Made by a program: the position numbers and the translations under genes. The notes beneath the pieces are model-generated. The model made no database searches. It was not told the origin of the DNA and saw nothing but the letters and a program-made list of their open reading frames with translations. Shown here one piece after another: positions 57,906-64,000 of a stretch of DNA of 64,000 nucleotides (position 1 is the first letter of the stretch; every line of letters starts with the position of its first letter). Origin of the DNA: Phanerochaete sordida (taxonomy: Eukaryota > Basidiomycota > Agaricomycetes > Polyporales > Phanerochaetaceae); assembly GCA_019973155.2 (NCBI GenBank), contig BPQB01000002.1:124001-188000 (forward strand). Direction: 5' to 3'.

Positions 57906-58494
57906 CACGGGAGATTTTGTGTAGTGTTCCCGGCGGGAACAGACGCTTGGAACAGATTGAGCGGAGCAGTTGCCTGTTTCGGGGTGGAACAGCACAAATG
58001 CGCCTGTCGGAACCATGTTTGAAAACATTTCGCGTGCTCCCAGACCTGATTCATTGGGAAACATCGCCGATGTTTCCGCAAGGAACACCAAAATTAAGCA
58101 TGCTTCCACCAGAAACTGCTACAGAAACAGACAGCCTGTTCCCGCTGGGACCAGGTGAGCTGTTTCGACACGGAACATGAGCAGATGTCACCAGGATTTA
58201 GCACATAGAGATCCGGATTTAGCACATAGAGATCCGGATTTAGCACATGTAGGCCGGATTTAGCATATAAGTGCACCTGTTCCCGACAGAGACATTTCAC
58301 CCGTTTCTGTCAGGAACAGCTATTGAGACATTCACACTGTTTCCGACCGGAACAGGACACGAATCACATGAAATGTTCCCAAATCTGATCCTTGTGCTGT
58401 CCCGGTCGGAAACAGGCGACCTGTTCTTGTACATGTCTCTGAATCTGTTCCCGGCGACTGTTTCTGCCAGGAACACTACACAAAATCTCCCGTG
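57906..58494. mobile_element. CACTA-like non-autonomous DNA transposon with palindromic subterminal repeats
   Basis: The two ends are perfect 25 bp inverted repeats starting CACGGGAGATTTTG; similarity continues with few mismatches to about 55 bp. The flanks carry ATG on both sides (57903-57905 and 58495-58497), a 3 bp target duplication. A CAC end, a 3 bp duplication and many subterminal repeats are hallmarks of the CACTA/EnSpm group. Inside are about ten copies of a 17 bp palindrome close to TGTTYCCGnCnGGAACA, at 57925, 57975, 58071, 58137, 58161, 58278, 58302, 58338, 58398 and 58459. There is no transposase frame in the 589 bp, so it needs a helper. The matching place upstream of P450-1 lacks it. 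Confidence 0.75.
58194..58269. repeat. Short tandem repeat in the centre of the CACTA-like element
   Basis: Four units starting GGATTTAGCACATA or GGATTTAGCATATA: two identical 21 bp units (58194-58214, 58215-58235), one 20 bp variant (58236-58255) and a partial one (58256-58269). Confidence 0.85.
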
Positions 58495-59246
58495 ATGGGA
58501 ATGATATGCGAAGTACCGGACTTTTACCACTAGCGTTGTTTATGTTGTCCCTCTGGTGGCTGTGCTTCACGGGGGAGTAAGACGTCGGGCACAGACTTAT
58601 GAATTATCCGTGCAGCCAGTGAGCAACAGACACATCGTACGAGAGAAAGTGAGCATTCAAGGGCCGAGCGCAGACACAAACACCGCTTACGCACCTCAAA
58701 CGGTCACCTCGATGCGCTTCAGTAAGTGGGGCGACTCTACTCGCTTCCGGCAAAGCGACGGCGTTGCCTAGAGACGCATGCCCAAAGAACAAAGATGAAT
58801 CCGAGCGTACGTGTTAAGGAGGCAAAAAGTCTGAGCCTTCGCGAGATTTTGCGCTGAGGGGGAAGCAATGCCTAAATTGCAGATCGCACAGTCAAAGCTC
58901 GCCACAAACAGCAGATAGCTACCCGCTCACCCCAGAACGTATCATCGTGGCACACCGGCAGCGCCGATGCAGTGCCAGCGCTCACGTAGAATGCGCGACA
59001 GCATAGGCATCTGCGCCGCCCGCTTGTCAATGGTACCGCCAGCGTCTCACATCAACTCGGGCCAGAAAGGTTAGCTTACTTCCGATGGTGAGGGGTCGCA
59101 TCTAGAGTGAGAGCTAAAGTTCTATATAAATCTTCGGTCTGTCGCCGCTACATTTTCTCGAGAGCACAGCGGTAAGCAGTACGGGAAAGGGGAATGAAGA
59201 TGGAGGAGCGCGCACATAGTCGCAGACGGCATGAATGTCTCCGCAC
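58495..59246. other. Intergenic region after the sesquiterpene synthase
   Basis: About 750 bp with no gene. The part nearest the synthase is its 3' untranslated region, copied at 54.82-54.90 kb. Confidence 0.45.
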
Positions 59247-60429
59247 TTAAATCTCTTGAGTTCTGGGCAGCGAGAGCTCGACGACCAGGGTCTCGCGGAC
59301 TTTGGCATTATTCTTGCCAAAATAGCGACGCGTGCCAAAGCTCCACTCCAGGTTACCCGCCACCCAGGCCTCCATCGCCATGATGTGATTCCTATGCGCG
59401 CGTCAGCAACAGCTCGTCTGACAGGTCCCAGATCGCTTACGCGGTAACCTCGTCGAGTTCCTTGCCGAAAGAGGGCAGGCGCGCCTTGGCGTCGCTGAAC
59501 CGGTCCACGAGCTCTTGGAAGTGCACGCCGACACGGTCCGACGCGGCCTGGAGGTCGAGGCCCTCCTCGCGCTGGAGGACCGTCAGGATGTTGTTCCCGG
59601 CGTGGGGACCCATGGCCTGTTCGACGTCGTACGAGTAGACGTCCTGTGCGCTCCCTCAGCCCCATGCGGGCGCTGGAGTACAGCAGGCGACTTACGTTGG
59701 ACCAGCAAATCATGTCGACGGCGGCATCGTACATCTCCATGTACGCGGGGTGCTCGAAGATCTCGTCAGGAAGGTCCATGCCGAGGAGGTATCCGAACGG
59801 GCCGAACGCATAGCGCGCGCCGCTGTTCTCGCGGCGAAGCGGTTCGTAGGAAGCAAGATCGAGGACGATGCGCTGCCCGCGCAGCTCGGCCTCTTGCACG
59901 AACCCGAGGACGTAGTCTTCCGAGTGTTTGAGAAAGCGGTGCGTGGTCGCAGGTCCGGCGTACGGGAAGAAGCGGCGGCGGAAGCTGTGGTAGGGAGTAC
60001 GGTTAGTGGAGCTGCCGCACTGAAGAGGGGATAGTAAACGTACTCCTTGGTCATTTGGCAGAGAATTGAGCCGTCGTCGAAGGTCTCGTCCTTGAGCGTG
60101 TTAAGGAAGCACATGCCGGTCGCGAGTGCGTCCGGCCCGCTCTGCTCGTCCGTGATGGCGTCAATCGTGAAGAGGATGTTCATGAAGTCGCAGACGGTGC
60201 GCAGCTGCTGCAGACCGGCGTACGGGTATGTCCACGCGCAAAGGAGCTCGCAGCCGCCCTCCTTGAAATAATCGAGCTGCTTGCCCTTGAGCGGGTTGCA
60301 GCTGAGGAACTGCGCCTTTGACGAAGCGGCGGCTTCGTCGTGGTGAACGTTGAAACGAGCCCTGAACGTGCACATGGGGTGCAGGTCGGGAAGACGGTAG
60401 GACCGTGGGGGAGTGACGTTGGAGTGCAT
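59247..60429 (-). CDS. Sesquiterpene synthase (class I terpene cyclase)
   Basis: Exons 60429-60044, 59984-59696, 59643-59441 and 59391-59247 give 340 residues, the usual size of basidiomycete sesquiterpene synthases. The metal-binding NSE triad is clear as NDVYSYDVE (Asn225, Ser229, Glu233), split exactly at an intron. The RRY motif is at 314-316 and binds pyrophosphate. The first metal motif reads DAITDE (Asp90 to Glu95); relatives usually have D-E/D-x-x-D, so the second acid is Ala here. The enzyme would cyclise farnesyl diphosphate in the cytosol; the product cannot be told. A P450 lies downstream on the same strand, and a dead fragment of a second synthase lies beyond it, so this is the core of a small terpene cluster. 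Confidence 0.85.
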
Positions 60430-61721
60430 GTTCTGACGTAGCGATGAGTAGTGCAGGCTGTAGATGGATAGAAAGACGAACTGCTGTGCTTATATCTCCT
60501 GCTACGATTTGTGGATCTGGTTGTCTTGTGCCCTCTCATTGTTCAGGTACATCGGTCGTCCAGCCGCACCAGTCATCCGAGGCGCGAGGCGCCTCGAGCC
60601 GAAGCTGCCTTTGACATACGATATTCCAGAAAAGGGTCTTTCAAGGTGGGCAATGCTGCTGTTCAAGCCTGACGTGGAGATATGTCCTCAACACCATGAG
60701 CTGTAGGGAAAGAAACTTGCCAGATTGGCGTAGGAGGAACATCCAGCGAACGCCCGCGTAGCTTGAATCGCGCGCCGACTCTTCGCTGTGTAAGTTTTAG
60801 CAGAGGCAACCGAATACCTGTAATAGCTATCAATCTTGAGCGCATAGTTGAAATAAGCGCAGCTCATTCACCAAAGCCCGAACAACGGATCCTGGAGAGC
60901 GCCGCCAAGGCTCCAGCCCGACGCCGCTCCGCACTGTAGCTTCCGAGCGAGCTCGGGGACGGTGTTAGAGATAGAGCCCGACTATCGCGCGTGCAGTCAT
61001 GGCGGACGTCCTTCATGCCCTGTAAAGCCAGTAGTCGCGCTTTCAGTTCACTAGATCTGTTTCATGGTGGTCAGCCGAGAGGGCATTCTATTCCTCTTCC
61101 GTGCAATCTCATGCGATGGGGTGGGCCTTCGCCTCATCGCCTCATCCCCGTGGCGCCCTAGGCTGCTCGCTGCCCTTTTGTTACGCCGAAAAGAGACCAG
61201 GAGTATCAGTACGATGGCTCGCGTTAAAAGCAAAGCATGCGCACCTATAATGTGAGAAGCTGCCGGAGCTAGGCAAAGACCGCTGTCAGCGTCAGAGCAG
61301 TCAATTCGAGGGATACAGATGGAAGCACGCTACCACCGATTTAGGCGGACAGAATCTGTGTATTCAGAGCATGAGTACAGGAGCGAACATGGTGGTCGCA
61401 TACTGCGCGGTTGACACGGAGGAAAACGAAGTGCGACTGCTAGGGTTAGGGTCATGCAGATAGCGCCCGGCGTCGCGCTGTGGTCGCCTGCTCGAGTCGT
61501 CACTTCGAAGCTTCAACCCATGCTCTCTCGTTGACTAGCGTGAATGACAGCAGGCGAATGTTACGAGGAATCCCGGAAGTCCAAACGAAGTCCAAAGGTC
61601 TGGCGTGCAAGTCGACACGAGATGCAGGTACGAGGCAGGAAATGTCGATGTCCGTGATGACTCGAAAACAGCGTCCAAGAAGCAAGAGGATACGCTCGCG
61701 CTCCAGAAAGACGTCATGCTG
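60430..61721. other. Intergenic region
   Basis: About 1.3 kb. The minus frame downstream of the stop of the broken F-box gene stays open to about 61500 but shows no family features. No other gene seen; the promoter of the synthase lies at the left end. Confidence 0.35.
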
Positions 61722-61836
61722 CTACGCCTCTAGCGCATCCGCCTGGTTCACTAGAGCGCACTTTGCCGCGTTGAGTGCCTGGGAAGCAGCGTCAACACCG
61801 TATCCTGCACGCAGTGTAGCATTCGGGAATAGTCGC

Positions 61837-62053
61837 TGTAAAGAAGTGGGGATTACACGCAGGCAGTAACGATAGACAGCTCGTCTTCAACGCTCTGAGG
61901 CCCTCCGGGGCCTCCTTAAATACAGGAGAAATCTACTCGAAATTTCTACGGATAATCCGTCGCTGACTAAGCCCGACGTCATCCCATTTCCAGCGCATTC
62001 TCTCGCGCCCCACTGCCACATGTGCACATGCGCGGCGCGACGACATTCCAACA
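61837..62053 (-). repeat. 3' LTR
   Basis: 217 bp, identical base for base to 63294-63510. Contains a TATTTAAG word that may serve as TATA box in the 5' copy. Confidence 0.9.
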
Positions 62054-62062
62054 CTCCCCCTC
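62054..62062 (-). promoter_or_regulatory. Polypurine tract
   Basis: Minus-strand GAGGGGGAG directly abuts the 3' LTR, the place where plus-strand DNA synthesis is primed in LTR elements. Confidence 0.75.
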
Positions 62063-62105
62063 GAGCCCGCATGTGCCATAGAAGGCAATCCCGACGCGGA
62101 CGGCG

Positions 62106-62999
62106 CTACAGCGCGAAGCCGTCCCAAGTCCGCTGGAAGGTTTCGACGATACCGTCGTCGAACCGTTCCATGACGTCACCGGATTCCTGACACCAGAATC
62201 CGAAATCCACGCCAACATCGGCGTGCTCTTTCTTCGCTTTCGGGCATTCGTTCCGGTAATGCCCCTTCTCCTTGCACTCGAAGCAAGTTATGTCCTCGCG
62301 GCGCTGACGGCGCTTCGGTTTCGCAGCGTACGCGGCCTCGGGTCTGGATTCCTGCACGAGGTTTCGGCGCTTCTCCTCGTTCAGCAGGCGGCGCATCACG
62401 TAGTCATAGTTCGGTGATGGCTTCTTCTCCCCCGATTCGTCCGCATCGTCCGTAGCACCGGTATCCTCTATGTAGGACTCGATAGCGGTAACAATGTTCT
62501 CGTACTCTTCTGGCAAGCTCGCCAAGAGTACCGTGACCTTCAGCATGTCCGAAATATCGACCTTCACGTCGATTAAAGCCTGGTAGTAGTCCTGGAAGCG
62601 GTTCAGGTGATCCTGCATGGACACATCCGGCTCTTTCCTGAGCAAGAGGAAACGGCGCATCAGCGCCATCCGATTCGCCCAGCCGGCATTCTCATGCGTC
62701 TCCTTGAGAATCCGCCACATCTCCTTCGGGTCTGTGGTCTTCCGGATCAACGGAAGCTGACCGTCCGACACATGCAAGGCGATCTCCGCTGCGGCAAGCT
62801 TCGCGCGCTTGTCCCATGCAGCCTGCGCTCTCACATTTGTGACTGGTCTAGGCTCCTCCCCGGACACCAAACCCCACAGTTCCTTGCGGAACAGGTGCAT
62901 CTCCATACGGTACTTCCACACGTACCAATTGGAGTCGTGCAACAGCTCGAAACGCGACGATCCGCCGCTGAATCCGCTGCCCTCGGCACGTCCTTCCAT
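62106..62999 (-). CDS. Copia-type Gag with zinc knuckle
   Basis: 297 residues from ATG 62999. The front half matches the UBN2/Copia gag pattern (WYVWKYRMEMHL, WDKRAKLAAAEIALHV, MWRILKETHENAG, SMQDHLNRFQDYYQALID, LLASLPEEYENIVTAIES). A basic stretch KPKRRQRRED precedes the zinc knuckle CFECKEKGHYRNEC (CX2CX4HX4C), which binds RNA. The protein would form the virus-like particle and pack element RNA. No frameshift or readthrough into pol is possible because pol is missing. The frame is fully open, which suggests selection or youth. An earlier in-frame TTG is not used as start because ATG 62999 opens right at the leader end. Confidence 0.9.
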   Translation of the reverse strand: MEGRAEGSGFSGGSSRFELLHDSNWYVWKYRMEMHLFRKELWGLVSGEEPRPVTNVRAQAAWDKRAKLAAAEIALHVSDGQLPLIRKTTDPKEMWRILKETHENAGWANRMALMRRFLLLRKEPDVSMQDHLNRFQDYYQALIDVKVDISDMLKVTVLLASLPEEYENIVTAIESYIEDTGATDDADESGEKKPSPNYDYVMRRLLNEEKRRNLVQESRPEAAYAAKPKRRQRREDITCFECKEKGHYRNECPKAKKEHADVGVDFGFWCQESGDVMERFDDGIVETFQRTWDGFAL

Positions 63000-63042
63000 A
63001 CTAGGCAAGTGCCACAAAGTCGATGACTAAGCAATCACGAAC

Positions 63043-63204
63043 GGCGTAGAAACGCCCACGGCTCGACAGCCAGACGAAACGCGTAGAAACGCAACGGCGT
63101 AGACACGCCAACCAACGACAGCCGCGTAGAAACGCGAGCACGGGTAGAAACCCAAACGGTGTAGAAACACCAACGGCTAGACAGCCAAACGGCGTAGAAA
63201 CGCC
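63043..63204 (-). repeat. Array of nine small hairpins in the retrotransposon leader
   Basis: Nine perfect stem-loops with stems of 3-4 bp and a six-base loop, read on the plus strand: 63043-63056 GGCG/CGCC, 63060-63071 GGC/GCC, 63081-63092 GCG/CGC, 63096-63109 GGCG/CGCC, 63123-63136 CGCG/CGCG, 63142-63153 GGG/CCC, 63158-63171 GGTG/CACC, 63175-63186 GGC/GCC, 63191-63204 GGCG/CGCC. Loops are TAGAAA (six), TAGACA (two) and TCGACA (one); in the element's RNA they are mostly UUUCUA. Stems change but pairing is always kept. The array lies between the primer-binding site and the gag start. Confidence 0.85.
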
Positions 63205-63280
63205 CAAACGACGATGAACGGATAAGCGCGGGTGGTCCGCCGGAGCACGAAAAGCAGAGTCGAGAGGGTTACTGCCCTTC

Positions 63281-63293
63281 GGGGCTCATAACC
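63281..63293 (-). promoter_or_regulatory. Primer-binding site for initiator tRNA-Met (internal part)
   Basis: Directly after the 5' LTR the minus strand reads GGTTATGAGCCCC. Its complement GGGGCTCATAACC is the anticodon arm of initiator tRNA-Met with the CAT anticodon. Drosophila copia starts in the same way (GGTTATGGGCCC) and is primed by a half tRNA. Confidence 0.75.
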
Positions 63294-63510
63294 TGTAAAG
63301 AAGTGGGGATTACACGCAGGCAGTAACGATAGACAGCTCGTCTTCAACGCTCTGAGGCCCTCCGGGGCCTCCTTAAATACAGGAGAAATCTACTCGAAAT
63401 TTCTACGGATAATCCGTCGCTGACTAAGCCCGACGTCATCCCATTTCCAGCGCATTCTCTCGCGCCCCACTGCCACATGTGCACATGCGCGGCGCGACGA
63501 CATTCCAACA
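63294..63510 (-). repeat. 5' LTR
   Basis: 217 bp, identical to the copy at 61837-62053; begins TGTTGG and ends TTTACA on the minus strand. Its outer edge abuts GTCGC, the target duplication. Confidence 0.9.
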
Positions 63511-64000
63511 GTCGCGCGAGGAGTCCCGCCGCCTCGTCCGAAAACTCGACACCGTCGTCGCTTGTTTGGAGTAATTCCACGTGCGATGTCGAGGAACCTG
63601 GCGGGATGCGAGGCGGGCGCGTGGCGAGTTTGGGAATGCGGAAGGGCAGGCCAAGCATCACGAGATGCGGGCAGCGCACGAAGGGCGCGAGGTCGCCGAG
63701 TTCGAGAGCCGTGAGAGCGCCGTCGACTTGGTCGCCGAGGGACAGGTAGGAGATTTCGGGCCAGCCATGCGCAAGATCTTCGAGGTCGCTCGGCTCCAGC
63801 ACGAAGGGGATGCGCCCAATAAACAGGGTCTGGAGGCGCGTCAGGGCAAAGAGCGGATAGATAGCGGCGGCGGGGCACATCTGGTCAGGCGACGGAGGTA
63901 GCACGCGCATGGGCTGGTTCAGAAGTATTTCAGAAACGAGTCCCATGCAATTTGGGGGTCTCCATGGTCGCCGTCCTTATGGCCGTAGCTGTCGTCGCTG

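Larger units (their letters stand above)
61837..63510 (-). mobile_element. Gag-only Copia-type LTR retrotransposon
   Basis: 1674 bp with two identical 217 bp LTRs, 5'-TGTTGG...TTTACA-3' on the minus strand, and a 5 bp target duplication GTCGC (61832-61836 and 63511-63515). In element order: 5' LTR (63510-63294), primer-binding site, a leader with a hairpin array, gag (62999-62106), a purine tract and the 3' LTR (62053-61837). Only about 50 bases separate the gag stop from the 3' LTR, so protease, integrase and reverse transcriptase are absent; a helper element would have to supply them. Identical LTRs point to a recent insertion. Confidence 0.9.
61722..64000 (-). pseudogene. F-box/LRR-type gene 9 split by an LTR retrotransposon
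   Basis: From the right edge of the window to 63511 the minus strand codes for family-type leucine-rich text: LFALTRLQTLFIGRIPFVLE, PSDLEDLAHGWPEISYLSLGD and FSDEAAGLLARL. The frame then runs into the retrotransposon LTR. It resumes at 61836 with the continuation FPNATLRAGYG and ends at TAG 61724-61722. Removing the element and one copy of the 5 bp duplication joins both parts in frame at the family's conserved block AxxLxxxFPxA. So the gene was open at this place before the insertion. The N-terminus and F-box are outside the window. Confidence 0.75.

Noticed and set aside
61500..61721. Extension of the F-box gene past the TAG at 61722
   Set aside because: The frame stays open to about 61500, but the residues no longer match the family's C-terminus.
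63043..63204. CRISPR-like array
   Set aside because: Units are 12-14 base hairpins with changing stems and irregular 3-13 base gaps, lie inside a eukaryotic retrotransposon, and have no repeat-spacer pattern.

Overview
The window reads as nuclear DNA of a filamentous basidiomycete, most likely an agaricomycete of polypore type. Nearly every gene is split by 47-60 nt introns with GTRNGT-type donors. The families seen (F-box/leucine-rich proteins, DUF6533 membrane proteins, DUF4470-MYND proteins, macrofage activating glycoprotein, high-nitrogen-type P450s, a class I sesquiterpene synthase) are typical of that group. The exact species cannot be told from the sequence.

Layout. 0-5 kb: three F-box-type paralogues (one partial, one whose usual start codon is lost, one intact). 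6-9 kb: a divergent pair, a one-helix membrane protein (-) and a secreted, probably GPI-anchored macrofage activating glycoprotein (+). 9.1-11.7 kb: an uncertain small minus gene and an Omega/Xi-type glutathione transferase with an unusually long 629 nt intron. 11.9-15.3 kb: a divergent F-box pair, one of which is a pseudogene. 15.7-17.1 kb: a SWIM plus RING protein. 17.7-28.4 kb (+): a DUF6533 gene and two tandem DUF4470-MYND genes. 28.9-33.7 kb: three F-box genes. 34.5-49.3 kb (-): two DUF6533 genes, two more DUF4470-MYND genes and one F-box gene. 50-60.4 kb (-): two near-identical P450 genes with matching exon lengths, a fourth DUF6533 gene, a 26-codon relic of a sesquiterpene synthase, a CACTA-like miniature transposon, and a complete sesquiterpene synthase. 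61.7-64 kb: another F-box gene cut in two by a gag-only Copia-type LTR retrotransposon.

How it fits together. The terpene synthase and the two P450s look like a small sesquiterpenoid biosynthetic cluster that has undergone duplication. The rest is a birth-and-death neighbourhood of interleaved lineage-specific families, with a recurring order DUF6533 - MYND - F-box on both strands. The F-box copies show several stages of decay: start loss, nonsense plus frameshift, and transposon insertion.

The most unusual signal is in the leader of the LTR element. Nine tiny perfect hairpins lie between the primer-binding site and gag. Their stems differ from one to the next but always pair, and the six-base loop is conserved. 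A second array of 17 bp palindromes fills the CACTA-like element at 57.9-58.5 kb.
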